This document shows positions 54,712-64,000 of a DNA stretch of 64,000 nucleotides, piece by piece. This DNA comes from Tricholoma matsutake (lineage: Eukaryota; Basidiomycota; Agaricomycetes; Agaricales; Tricholomataceae), in contig AP026545.1 of the NCBI GenBank assembly GCA_026075535.2, positions 7,192,001-7,256,000 on the forward strand, written 5' to 3'. Made by a program: the position numbers and the translations under genes. Position 1 is the stretch's first letter. Each line of letters begins with the position of its first letter. A model generated the notes under the pieces. It saw only the letters and a program-made list of their open reading frames with translations. It was not told where the DNA came from and did not search any database.

Positions 54712-55866
54712 ATGACCTGTTGCATTCGAGAGCAGGCAGCTAAATAGTGTGGAACACAACCACCCTGTGCACAAGCAAGAAATGCTAGTGATCATGTGAG
54801 CATTAAAGAAGTGGAGAGTGGATCTTTTAGGAACACACATCCACATCCACACTGACCACAAGACCCTGCAGAATTTCAACTGCCAACTGGACCTTTCACA
54901 AAGGCAAGCACAGTGGATGGAATGCCTCTCCCAGTACGAGTACACAATCACTTACATCAACGGAGAGAAGAACACTGTTGCAGATGCACTATCCCGATTA
55001 CCTGATTCTGTGGACGAGAAGCCCCCTGCAATTGTAACTGCAGCTATCTTTGAAATCAGGAGTGATCCTAAACTAATTAAGCAGATTACAAAAGGCCATT
55101 GTGCAGACCCCTGGTATGGTGGCATACTTGATGACTTGAATTGAGGAATGTTAGATGCAAAACTGAACATCATGCTCAAACATGGACTACTCTTCATTGG
55201 ATCACATTTAATTATTCCCAAGTACAAGCATCTCCAGAAGCACCTGTTCCAATTGGCACATGACAACCTCAGCCACTTTGGAACAGAAAAGTCGTATGCA
55301 AACCTGAGAGATGAGTTTTACTGATGTGTGACCTAGCAAAAGGATATGTACCAGGATGTATCGACTGCCAACAGAACAAAGGGACAACTTCTAAACCACC
55401 TGGCCCACTTCATCTGTTACCAACTCCAGATGCACATTTTGACTCTGTGGCCATCGACTTCATTGGGCCGCTGCCAAAAGATGATGGATTCGATGAATCA
55501 TCACTATGACAGATATCCAAGTTGTGCCCTGCACCACAATGATGACAGTGGATGAATTTGCCTTTCTGTTCTTTGACAAATGGTATTGCGAGAATGGATG
55601 CCCACTAGAAATCATTTCAGACTGGGACAAAGTATTCGTATTGAAATTCTGGAAGGCGCTGATGAAACTCATGGGTATCCATCACAAAATGTCAACATCT
55701 TACCATCTGCAAACTGACGGCGCATCCGAGCACTCGAATAAAATGGTCATACAGTGCCTTAGGTTCCATGTTGAACAAAATCAAAAGGGATGGGCTAAAT
55801 CATTGCCAAAGGTACAATTCGACATCATGAACACCATTAATTCATCCATGGGGGTCTCTCCATTTG

Positions 55867-56332
55867 TAAGGCAAGGCAGGGGTAGGGGTATACCCTTGTG
55901 TTTTTGGGCTAAGGGTATGAGGGGTAAGGGTAGGGGTTTGGAAGTTCATACCCTTGCATACCCCTGTACCCTTACTAAGGGTACAGGGTTATGCCAGGGG
56001 TATGCTTATGTAAGAATATCATTTGATTTTTTCAGCTACAAAGACTCATATTCAAGATTTTCATCCAGATTTTGGGATTGTCCAACATGATAATGGCTTT
56101 CATATGTTAATAAGAGGTATTAATATGTGATATTAATAGTAAATACAATAGAAAATGAATTTTGCTCTAAATATGTTGATTTTGTGCCAAACCCTTGTAC
56201 CCTTGACAAACCCTCCCATACCCTTGGCAACCCTTATATGTTTCCATACCCTTACCCATAAGGGTAGGGTGTTCAGGGGTAGGGGTAAGGGTATGAGATT
56301 TGACACCCAGGGGTAACCCCTGCCTTGCCCTA
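55867..56332. mobile_element. hAT-type MITE rich in GGGTA/TACCC (466 bp)
   Basis: TIRs TAAGGCAAGGCAGGGGT and TAGGGCAAGGCAGGGGT (complement). Perfect 8-bp TSD TCCATTTG (55859-55866 and 56333-56340). Its interior has many short AAGGGTA/TACCCTT inverted repeats, similar in style to the ends of the elements at 11592 and 13874. Inserted in the integrase of E. Confidence 0.93.
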
Positions 56333-56839
56333 TCCATTTGTACTAAAAATGGGATGCTCACCTTGGGTCATTCCTCCCCTCAACATATCCCTGCCAATGG
56401 ACACCATTGATGCCACACCAGACGAGGACCAGGCAAAGGAATTCATCATGAGCATGGAAGAGGAGACAAACACCACAAAAGACAGTCTGACCACTGCAAA
56501 AATCCACCAGGTGCATGAGGCAAACAAAGACCATGTCATCAACCCTGCTTACAAGGTCAGTGATAAAGTGCTTTTGGCGACTGCGCACCAGTGCCAGGAC
56601 TACATGCAGGCAAAGGACGGACACATCGCCAAGTTTATGCCTCAATATGATGGACCCTGCAACATCGTACAAGCACATCCAGAAAGTTCAAGCTACAAAC
56701 TGGTACTACCACCAACGTCCAAAGCACACCCAACATTCCATGTCACCCATCTCCGACCGTACATATGCAATGATGACACCCTGTTCCCACAATGAGCATC
56801 ACATCCACCACAACCTCTGATCACTGCAGATGGAACAAC

Positions 56840-57265
56840 TATAAGGGCAACCTAAGCCTCTAGCAAAGGGAAATCCGAAGTTAAAATTATACTACATAAT
56901 ACAGGCATTGGGGACACACCTAGCAAAGGGAAATCCAAAGAGAAAACTCTAAGGATCCCCTTGCTGATGCCCAGTATATGTGAAGACGACAAAAATCAAA
57001 TATAACCTAAAAATAGAAAAAGGCGGAGATAGGCGGATCAAGGCCGCCGAATGACATCATACCAAGGGGTATGTGTCGGAAGGGGTACTCCGCCTCTAAA
57101 TATAAAAGTGTCAACATGTACAAACATGATAGCAAGGGAAAATTAGTAATAAAATCCGGAAAAATCATAGAAAATGAAGAATAGAAGGAAACGAGGTGGG
57201 GAAAAATATAGGACAAACATAAAAAATAGGAAAAACACACAGGGCACCCCCCTAGTCCCCTTACA
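56840..57265 (-). repeat. Solo LTR of family A
   Basis: 426 bp, TSD ACAAC (56835-56839 and 57266-57270). Nearly the same as the LTRs at 3191 and 8813; left by LTR-LTR recombination. Inserted in the chromodomain region of E. Confidence 0.97.
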
Positions 57266-57465
57266 ACAACAGAATTTTTCATCGACTGAATCCTCGAGCA
57301 ATGCATGAGAGGCAGAGGCTATCAATTTCTCATATGGTGGACAGGCTACAGGCCACAGCACAACATGTGGCTACCCCATTCGGAACTTTTGGAAACAGAA
57401 GCATTGGCAAAATGGGAGAGTGAGCATCAGTAGAGATTACGGGTTTTCAAGAGGGTATAGGCAAG

Positions 57466-57670
57466 TGTAAGAGTCTCTATACTCTTACCATAACCATCAT
57501 CCCTTATGGCGACCAACCACACTTAGTAATGCACGTGATCACGTGCATTCACATTGAATACACACCAAAATGTCTTAGATACATACATTCATTCAAAAAT
57601 ACATAACAACTTCCTGTTTACATTGTTCCCTTTCTCTGAGTGATAGAAGTACAAGAGTACTTCTATTCCA
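57466..57670 (+). repeat. 3' LTR of element E
   Basis: 205 bp. Preceded by TTTTCAAGAGGGTATAGGCAAG, a plausible polypurine tract. It keeps several CpGs that are TpG or CpA in the 5' copy. Confidence 0.85.
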
Positions 57671-58099
57671 GTTCATACTAATCAATTACATGAAAACAAA
57701 TGTTTCACAAGATGCCAATTCAATGGAACACCTTATCGAAAATCCATCTGCACCAAAAAATTGGAATTTACAAAATGAAAAACTTGGTGCAAACCAGTTA
57801 TTTTCTTATGATCCTGAATCTTCAATTCTTTGGTTTTGTAATGCTTTGTCACCAAAAAGCACATGACATTAGATGTGCATGGAGTTCCTCTATCTTATCT
57901 TATGTGTTTGATAGACCGTATTGGCATTCGATACAGTGTAGCTTACTTATGTGTTATTTCAACAAGAAAAGATGAGCACAGCAAATAAGAAGAATGTCTT
58001 AGTAGCCACGCATGCAAATGCCAACTTCATATGATATGATAATAATTGGTCAACTATGTTACATAGTCCAATGTGCGAGGGTATGGAAGCTGGAATTCT
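57671..58099. other. Unassigned interval
   Basis: AT-rich. A 91-codon open frame at 57700-57975 has no recognised family. Nothing else seen. Confidence 0.3.
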
Positions 58100-58599
58100 C
58101 ACAGACGGGAGCAAACGGAGTGGGCAAAAAGACACCTTTGGCGACCCAAAGGGTCAGCCTGAAGGGTCCAGTATTTTATTACGGCCTTGAGGTACACCTG
58201 ATGTAAATAGAGGTGGGAGCGGTGAGGGTACAAAAATACAGCAGGTAAGAGTAAGAAATAACACTGGGAGAAGTAAGTAACCTCAGAGAGGAAGAGACTA
58301 CAGAAGACCCTTACCTAGGAGAGAGAGGAAGGATTGCAGAGAGGTTTTGAAACAGGAATGTCTCTGAATCCCATCTCCTCCTAGGAATAGGGGTCGAGGC
58401 ACATGACGTGTGGAAGTCTGCGAGAGAAACTGCGAGAGAAAGGCCCAGCGGGACCTTGTAATGCATGCGGTGCAGCAGTTCAGCGTGAACGACACTCTAC
58501 ACGTGGGGTGGAGTGTAAGAAGGGCGTGCGCGCGGGCAGAGGGTCGTAGCGATGACACGTTCAGACCTCTCGCCATTGGACTTGTGTAAACAGACTTTA
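58100..58599 (-). mobile_element. Inverted remnant of a related YR retroelement
   Basis: Reading the minus strand from about 58591, the sequence starts GTTTACACAAGTCCAATGGCG, continues through a leader with CTCTCTCCTAGGTAAGG (about 58325), and ends with AGGTGTACCTC (about 58200) and GGGTCGCC. The same landmarks, in the plus direction, mark the start repeat and the terminal region (AGGTGTACCTCGAG near 63560; GGGTTGTCGGGGGCGCC) of the element to the right. It looks like a deletion derivative of a sister family lying head-to-head. Confidence 0.5.
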
Positions 58600-58637
58600 T
58601 CGAGTTCAAAGCTCGTTTACACAAGTCCAATAGCGAG
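58569..58637. repeat. Palindrome at the head-to-head junction
   Basis: 23-bp arms, CTCGCCATTGGACTTGTGTAAAC (58569-58591) and its complement (58615-58637), one mismatch, with a 23-nt centre that itself contains GAGTTCAAAGCTC. Confidence 0.8.
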
Positions 58638-58913
58638 TGGTACGCTGTGGCGACACTTAGGCACCCCCTGCACCGCGTGCACATGAGGCTCGCGCTTGAG
58701 CCTCCACGGCGGCGCCGCGCACCCGTAAAATCGCATTGAGCTCCTATTCCATCACCTGGAATGGCTCATCACCCCTATACCTGGAGAGTAGTGCAAGCCG
58801 CGGAATCTATTCCTGTCTTAGATTTCCTCTGACTCTCACTCTCTCCCAGGTAAAGTTTTCTTTGCTCCAATGAGTTTTGTCTCTGACTCTCACTCTCTCC
58901 CAGTTTGTTACAT
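58600..58913 (+). repeat. A1 repeat of the YR retroelement
   Basis: At least 314 bp repeated at 63687-64000. The left copy has TG or CA at about seven positions where the right copy has CG, and the reverse at one. Confidence 0.9.
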
Positions 58914-60579
58914 ACAAAATTCGCTTGTATTTTTTATCTTTATTGTTAAACATCGTTACTCTCATGACTGGGGATGAGCACGCCTCCTATTTTGGACAGT
59001 TCATCGCCCCAATGGGGGACCAAGCTACCACCAGAAATGCTGGAGTCGTCGCGAGTACTACTGGAGATAATGTATCAAACAACCATTCCTCTCAGACCAT
59101 CGATACTGCCAGTGGAACCACTCAAGACCATGAGAATAGAAGAAACATCGTCATCATCCAACCCAAAGGGCAGAACACTGCTGGAACACCTCAGCAACTG
59201 GCAAGACCTCCCCGTGTGCACGGGCCAGACAATGCCAATGCATCACAAGCAAAAGCCGTCGCTACTGGCACGGCTCAGCAACCCAATAGCGCGCCAGGCA
59301 CCCGTACACAGAGGGAATGCGGGGACGAATCAGGCACTCGAAACGACGATCCAGAGGACGATCCTTTCAGAGCAGCCATTGTATCGCGATTGGACGATCT
59401 CGTCGACGACTTCAGGAAAGATAACGCGTCGCAGATGGAAACCTTATATCAAATCCTTTCAACGTTGCTCGACGCAGGACTCGACGAAGAGGACAGACGC
59501 GCGAGACTTGAAGAGTACACCCTTTACGTTGACATCATCGCCTCGAAGCACAAGGATGCGGAGCGACGAGGAGTGGAAATGGGAGACGGACGTGAACGAG
59601 TGGGAGATGGAGAGGCGACCGTCGGACAAGATGAACAAGGAGAGAGAGCAGTTCAAAGAACACCGTGGGAGGAAGAGGCGGAGCATCTCTTGTGACACAT
59701 TCAGAAAGAACTTCTCCACAAGAGGCGTCGAAGCCATTCCTCTGATTCGAGCACTGACAGCGACACTTCCTCTGGGAGACGAGACGGCAAATCTAATAAG
59801 AAGAAGCATGTCTATCAATCCCAACTACCTTGGTACACTGCAGAGATCGCCGCAGAAGCCAGAGAAATTGATGAGAATCGAAGGAAGACGCGGGAGACTC
59901 TCGCCGTATTCCAGAAGGACCTCAACTTTGCCGAACGAGAAATCCGAAGAGCATCGACTGCACCACAAGGATTTTCCGACTCCAAGTGGAAACATATCTT
60001 CAAGGGAGAAGCGGTCAACCTCGATGTCATCTTCAGCAACCTGCACCACATTGCCCCTCCTAAAGAGAATGTGGGACGCATCGGAGGAACAGAGATTTCT
60101 CTTGGAAAGACAGATCCAGTTAGAAAGGTCCAAACGAGTGAAGACTGGACTGTCGCGTGGCACATCGCAACCAAAGCGATCGTATTCGCTTTCCCTCACC
60201 GAAGCGAAGAGCTTCGCGAATGGGGCGACTACATGGCGTCTGAATTCTCTGCCAAACAGCTTGGAGCCCATCACAAGCTCATTGCTTTTGACAAAGCAGT
60301 CAGAGCGATGGTTGGGGGGGACAGTCTATCCTCCTCACCGACCGGGAACGTTTCACCTACCTGTATTCTGCCTATCTCCTCCCTGATGGAATCCAAGGAA
60401 ACTCGGGGTCACGACTCACTATTGGGGATCGCACCAGAGAACGAACCACCGAGGCGTGCAGGCGGTTTAATACCGCTGAAGGATGCCGCCGAACAGCTAG
60501 CTCATGCAGATACAGATACACATGCCTCAAGTGCAAGCAGTCAGGACACGGACAGAATAGCTGCACTCAGCCGAATTGA
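58877..60579 (+). pseudogene. gag: YR retroelement gag-like ORF (frameshifted)
   Basis: Frame of 58877 runs to a run of seven G at 60314-60320, then continues one frame back to TGA 60577-60579. An early ATG region follows a CTCTCCCAG site, then a Ser/Thr/Asn-rich part, acidic helical segments (RLDDLVDDFRKDNASQME), TGA at 59693-59695 (Arg expected), a basic KELLHKRRRSHS, WYTAEIAAEAREIDENRRK, FPHRSEELREWGDYM, and after the shift a C-terminal pair of zinc-finger patterns: CRRFNTAEGC...CRYRYTC (CCCH-like) and CLKCKQSGHGQNSC (CCHC). A 470-codon open frame at 58974-60386 in another phase overlaps it and is judged a shadow. Confidence 0.7.
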
Positions 60580-62452
60580 CGCAGCGTATGGCATGCGTCT
60601 GAAGTATCTAAGATACAACCTATGGAGCAGTGAGGAGGACGTGAACTTCGGAAACACAACTGCACCACCATGCCTCGCAGACTGGACTAAAACGGCAAAA
60701 CCACTTCCGTCGGTTCCCATGAAAGAACTAGCCAACATACATGCAACGAGCACTATCAGAGATTACCCACACCTTTTCAGCATCGTCACCCCCATCAACG
60801 TGGATCGTTTCGAAGAGTTACTCGAGACACACCCGAATCGCCCGTTCGTCGAGTCGGTTTGCAGAGGACTCCGGGAAGGTTTCTGGCCCTGGGCTGACAC
60901 CCACTACGAAACATACCCAATCATCGTCGACGAGACACTAGGAATGCCAAAAAAGAAGGAGGAAATAGATTTCCTATGAAAGCAAAGAGACCATGAACGC
61001 GTGAAGGGGAGATTCTCTGGATCTTTCGGTCGAGACCTCCTCCCGGGCATGCATGCGTCTCCCATCCACGTGGTCCCAAAACCACATACAGACAAGTTAC
61101 GGATGGTGATAAACCAGAGTGCAGGTCAGTACTCACCAAACTCAATGATCAGACGCGAAGACATCAGAGGCTTCCCCTTGGACAACATGAGGCACCTGGG
61201 CAAAGGTCTACTCGCACGACACCGCGCCAAGCCTGAACAGCCTTTTGTACTGTACAAATCTGACGTTGCAGAGGCCTACCGGCTATTACCAATGCACCCT
61301 CTGTGGCAGATCAAGCAAGTCGTCACAATCGATGGCGAACGAGACTTAGATAGAAACAACTGTTTCGGTGGACGCGGTTCGGCAGGAATATATATTTCTT
61401 TTGACGGGCTCGTGACCTGGATTGCAAAGAATATCCGTGTCATCCCCGACATCTGGACTTACATGGACGACTCCTTTGGCATCGACGAAGAGGGAAACGT
61501 CGTCTGGTACGATCACTACCAGAAATATCTTCCGCGAAACCAAGCCAAGCTTCTGTCCCTTTGGGACGACTTGGGGGTTCCTCACGAGCGACACAAACAA
61601 CTGTCTGGTGGAAGACTGACAATCATTGGCATCGAAGTCAACGCGAACAACCTCACCTTCACCCTTCCCGCGCAAGTGCTGCATGATCTTCTCGAAGAAC
61701 TCGAAGCCTTCACAGCACGTTTGGTGAAGAGAAAGGGAGCATCATGCACTTTGAGACGCTGGCAAAGGTTAGCCAGATGGATGAATTGGAGCTTTAACGT
61801 CTTCCCGATGATACGTCCTGCTCTGAACAACCTGTACCCCAAAATCGCCGGGAAAATCTGGGTGAACAACGAAGTACGATCAGACTTACAGTGGGCAATA
61901 AAACTGCTCCGTAACTCTCTAGGTGTCAGATTGCTGTCCTCGGTTGGCTGGAGCACAGACGATGCGGACGAAATCGTCTACTGCGACGCCTGCCTGGAAG
62001 GAATGGGTTTCTGGTTTCCAAGCCGCCAACGAGGATACTACTCACCAGTGCCAGAAATGCTCAGCCACAAAACCATCTTCTTCTACGAAGCGCTCGCTGC
62101 AACCAGTGCAATCGACAACCTAAAGGAGAGGGGAACTCACCACTCGAAAGTCGTACTGTACACAGACAGTATGAATACTGTCGACATATTCAACTCCCTG
62201 AAATGCAGGACGAACTTCAATCCCATGCTCCTTTACTGTGTGGACACCAGCATCAGTAACGGCCTCGACTTACGAGTACTACATGTCCCGGGAGCAGAAA
62301 ACGAGGTTGCGGACGCGATTTCCCGATGCAACTTCGGGAAGGCACTGAGGATCGTGCCCAACTTACAGATCACTTTATTTCAACCCCCACCAAAAAATGA
62401 TTGTCTCCGTGACACGCGCACGGCAACCGGAACGGGTGCCGTGGATGCGTGA
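60580..62452 (+). pseudogene. pol: YR retroelement RT and RNase H
   Basis: Frame 2. N-terminal blocks IRDYPHLFSIVTPINVDRFE, VESVCRGLREGFWPWADT, then TGA at 60977-60979 (Arg expected: DFL-stop-KQRDHE), FSGSFGRDLLPGMHASPIH, VPKPHTDKLRMVINQSAG, VLYKSDVAEAYRLLPMHP, the catalytic WTYMDDSFG near 61458, and RNase H with IVYCDACLEGMGFWF (61975), FFYEALAATSAI, LYTDSMNTVDIF and GAENEVADAISR (62290-62330). It synthesises the element cDNA. It overlaps the recombinase ORF by 56 nt. The exact start is uncertain. Confidence 0.88.
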
Positions 62453-63368
62453 GCGCCTAGCACGGGAGCGAGCAATTGCTCTAGGGCAGGCAATCGACAT
62501 CAGCACATGGAAAAACTACGGTTCAGCCTTAAACTCTTACTTGTCATTCATACGCATGCACAACATGCCGGTCGAACCAACCGCCGACACGCTCAGCCTC
62601 TTCACAGTGTACATGTCACATCATATCAAGCCGGACTCCGTCGACACGTACTTATCCGGAATCTGCCATCAATTGGAACCATACTTCCCACACGTCAGGG
62701 AAGCCAGAAAATCTCGACTCGTGCAGCGCACTCTCCAAGGTTGCAAACGTCTAAGAGGCTCGCCGACGAAACGGAAACGAGCACTCACCATCGACGATCT
62801 GAATTCCGTATGCGCCGAGTACTCACAAAACCCATCTCACGACGACCTTCTGTTCTGCGCGCAACTGTGCACGGGCTTCGCACTGATGCGTCTTGGAGAA
62901 CTAACTTGGCCGGACGACAGAGAACTCAGGGATCCACGGAAACTTACAAAGCGAAACTCCGTACTCATCAAGAATACTTATTTCCAATTTTTCTTGCCTG
63001 GCCACAAGGCCGACAGATTCTTTGAAGGAAACACCATCATCTTATGCACGAACCCTTTCCCTTGCAACCCGAAATCTATTTTCACTGCTTACTTGCAATC
63101 ACGCGACCGCCGCTTCCCGCTATCCTCTCCCCTATGGCTCAGATCGTCCGGAACAGTACCAACAAGATCTTTCTTCATGCGCCGACTACGCCTGTTCTTT
63201 GAGAACGACGTAGGTGGACAATCGATGAGAGCAGGTGGAGCGACATCTTTAGCAGAGAACGGGGTAGCCCCCCACATCATTCAAGGGATAGGACAGTGGG
63301 CTTCAGACGCATGGCACATTTACATTCATAAGCACCCTGTCCTACTACAGGCTATGCTACACGCTTGA
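62397..63368 (+). CDS. Tyrosine recombinase of the YR retroelement
   Basis: 323 codons, uninterrupted. N-terminal SAM-like core-binding part (STWKNYGSALNSYLSF, TYLSGICHQLEPYF), then the catalytic domain: ALMRLGELTWPDD with the first Arg, a Lys-containing KNTYFQFFLPGHKADRF strand pair, QSMRAGGATSLAENG (second Arg; His is usual at the M position), GQWASDAWHIYIHKHP with Trp and the nucleophilic Tyr. It would integrate circular cDNA by site-specific recombination without a DDE integrase or target duplication. It is the only fully intact ORF of a recognised family in the window. Confidence 0.9.
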   Translation: MIVSVTRARQPERVPWMRERLARERAIALGQAIDISTWKNYGSALNSYLSFIRMHNMPVEPTADTLSLFTVYMSHHIKPDSVDTYLSGICHQLEPYFPHVREARKSRLVQRTLQGCKRLRGSPTKRKRALTIDDLNSVCAEYSQNPSHDDLLFCAQLCTGFALMRLGELTWPDDRELRDPRKLTKRNSVLIKNTYFQFFLPGHKADRFFEGNTIILCTNPFPCNPKSIFTAYLQSRDRRFPLSSPLWLRSSGTVPTRSFFMRRLRLFFENDVGGQSMRAGGATSLAENGVAPHIIQGIGQWASDAWHIYIHKHPVLLQAMLHA

Positions 63369-63686
63369 AGAACCCAGAACCCCCACTCCCCCGTTTCTCA
63401 ACTTATCTTTTTCTTCTCACAAGCAGGACACGACGGAAACACATGATCCATTCGCGCTCCTCACATCAAACATTTCATCTTTACTTTTCTTACTACAATG
63501 GACAACTCCCTATCCTACGATGTACTACGTACCTCCCCCCCAGACATCTATAGCCTTTAGGTGTACCTCGAGAATGTGATCTGTTTGGGCCCCCTGTCTA
63601 ACCCGTTGGGTTGTCGGGGGCGCCATTTAACCTATTCCGCTGTTCTGACCTGCGTGAGAAGAATAAACAAATACCCTCGCCATTGG
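63369..63686 (+). other. B1-like terminal region of the YR retroelement
   Basis: Non-coding, with AGGTGTACCTCGAG near 63560, GTTGGGTTGTCGGGGGCGCC near 63603 and CTCGCCATTGG directly before the A2 repeat. Expected to be repeated downstream of A2, outside the window. Confidence 0.5.
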
Positions 63687-64000
63687 TCGAGTTCAAAGCT
63701 CGTTTACACAAGTCCAATAGCGAGCGGTACGCTGTGGCGACACTTACGCACCCCCTGCACCGCGTGCACGTGAGGCTCGCGCTTGAGCCTCCACGGCGGC
63801 GCCGCGCGCCCGTAAAATCGCGTTGAGCTCCTATTCCATCGCCTGGAATGGCTCATCACCCCTATACCTGGAGAGTAGTGCGAGCCACGGAATCTATTCC
63901 TGTCTTAGATTTCCTCTGACTCTCACTCTCTCCCAGGTTCAGTTTTCTTTGCTCCAATGAGTTTTGTCTCTGACTCTCACTCTCTCCCAGTTTGTTACAT
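63687..64000 (+). repeat. A2 repeat of the YR retroelement (cut by window end)
   Basis: Direct repeat of 58600-58913. Confidence 0.9.

Larger units (their letters stand above)
54717..57440 (+). pseudogene. pol: Element E pol, second part: RNase H, integrase, chromodomain
   Basis: Resumes as PVAFESRQLNSVEHNHPVHK, TDHKTLQNFN, NTVADALSRLPD (RNase H, 54717-55010), integrase zinc finger (HDNLSHFGTEKSY, CIDCQQNKG) and core (IDFIGPLPKDDGF; GASEHSN in place of G-x-S-E) to 55866. It is interrupted by the hAT-type MITE 55867-56332, continues as LKMGCSPWVIPPLN to YICNDDTLFPQ, is interrupted by the family-A solo LTR 56840-57265, and ends in the chromodomain (TTEFFID-stop-ILEQ...GYQFLIWWTGYRPQHNMWLP, 57266-57440). 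Chromodomain changes R to stop, R to C, R to W and D to N all fit CpG transitions. Confidence 0.88.
36655..57670 (+). mobile_element. Ty3/gypsy chromodomain retrotransposon E, host of a nest of insertions
   Basis: Bounded by 205-bp LTRs (36655-36859 and 57466-57670, TGTAAGAG...TATTCCA). It contains elements D (with C inside), three hAT-type elements and a family-A solo LTR. Without them it is about 6.6 kb. Gag, protease, RT, RNase H, integrase and chromodomain are all present in order but heavily mutated. Its leader CTTTTTTTAAAACATGAACT is nearly the same as that of D, so D and E are related families. No convincing TSD (AATCA against GTTCA). LTR differences are mainly CpG transitions. Confidence 0.85.
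58600..64000 (+). mobile_element. Tyrosine-recombinase retrotransposon (DIRS order, Ngaro-like), 3' end beyond window
   Basis: Gag, RT with RNase H and a tyrosine recombinase on the plus strand, flanked by a direct repeat (58600-58913 and 63687-64000) rather than conventional LTRs with TG...CA ends. This agrees with split direct repeats (A1-ORFs-B1-A2-B2) of Ngaro-type elements; B2 would lie outside the window. There is no integrase, protease or methyltransferase. It is markedly richer in CpG than the gypsy elements and has few TGA interruptions, so it is younger or less methylated. Confidence 0.88.

Noticed and set aside
3191..57670. Classical repeat-induced point mutation
   Set aside because: RIP favours CpA and would create many TAA and TAG stops; only a few are present, whereas TGA from CpG dominates.
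36650..57675. A TSD for element E
   Set aside because: Flanks AATCA and GTTCA do not match even allowing CpG transitions, so none is claimed.
58974..60386. 470-codon ORF overlapping the YR gag
   Set aside because: It runs in another phase through the zinc-finger-coding region, has no recognisable domain, and the gag frame gives coherent family blocks. Kept as a shadow, although its length is notable.
3652..62452. TGA read as arginine (altered genetic code)
   Set aside because: The same CG to TG/CA changes occur in non-coding LTRs and on both strands, CGA is still used for Arg elsewhere, and TGA also ends genes at natural C-termini. CpG decay explains everything.
1..64000. CRISPR array
   Set aside because: Repeated hairpins are irregularly spaced with unequal, related spacers, inside eukaryotic transposons.

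Overview
The window is a transposon graveyard from a basidiomycete mushroom-type fungus (Agaricomycetes). No intact host gene is recognisable. The organism call rests on the element types: chromodomain Ty3/gypsy elements with self-primed PBSs, a Ngaro-like tyrosine-recombinase retroelement, degenerate members of gene families I know only from basidiomycetes, and a Tet/JBP-like dioxygenase pseudogene. I cannot name the species.

Layout. 1-3190: hairpin/intron-like repeats, GATGAAA-type degenerate repeats and a pseudogene. 3191-9238: Ty3/gypsy element A (minus strand, TSD GTACC). 9239-15266: an uncharacterised pseudogene, a 521-bp LTR element in miniature (TRIM) with a tRNA-like sequence in each LTR, and a Tet/JBP-like pseudogene broken by two hAT-type insertions. 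15267-21351: a third hAT-type element, a deaminase-like pseudogene, a fourth probable hAT-type element, and the 5' part of another pseudogene. 21352-29425: gypsy element B (minus, TSD CCCAG) with a third ORF in the env position. 29426-36654: pseudogenes, including a DDE transposase. 36655-57670: a three-level nest, in which gypsy element E (plus) contains D (minus), which contains C (plus, TSD CCCAT). E also carries three small hAT-type elements and a solo LTR of family A. 58100-64000: a CpG-rich tyrosine-recombinase retroelement, head-to-head with an inverted related remnant.

The unifying signal is CpG decay. Nearly every premature stop in the coding remnants is TGA at a conserved arginine (CGA to TGA). 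All seven differences between the two LTRs of A, and most of those in C, are CpG transitions. Two target-site duplications are best explained by the same CpG decaying on opposite strands in the two copies. This fits methylated transposons mutating by deamination, in a genome that also carries Tet/JBP-like 5-methylcytosine oxidase relatives.

The most novel candidates are: (1) ORF3 of element B, with two zinc knuckles and a strong transmembrane helix and its stop codon inside the polypurine tract; (2) the TRIM with tRNA-like LTRs and a half-tRNA primer site; (3) repeated hairpin-plus-spliceosomal-intron modules carried by hAT-type elements; (4) exact 10-12 nt self-priming PBSs in three separate gypsy families, each placed downstream of a TATA box.
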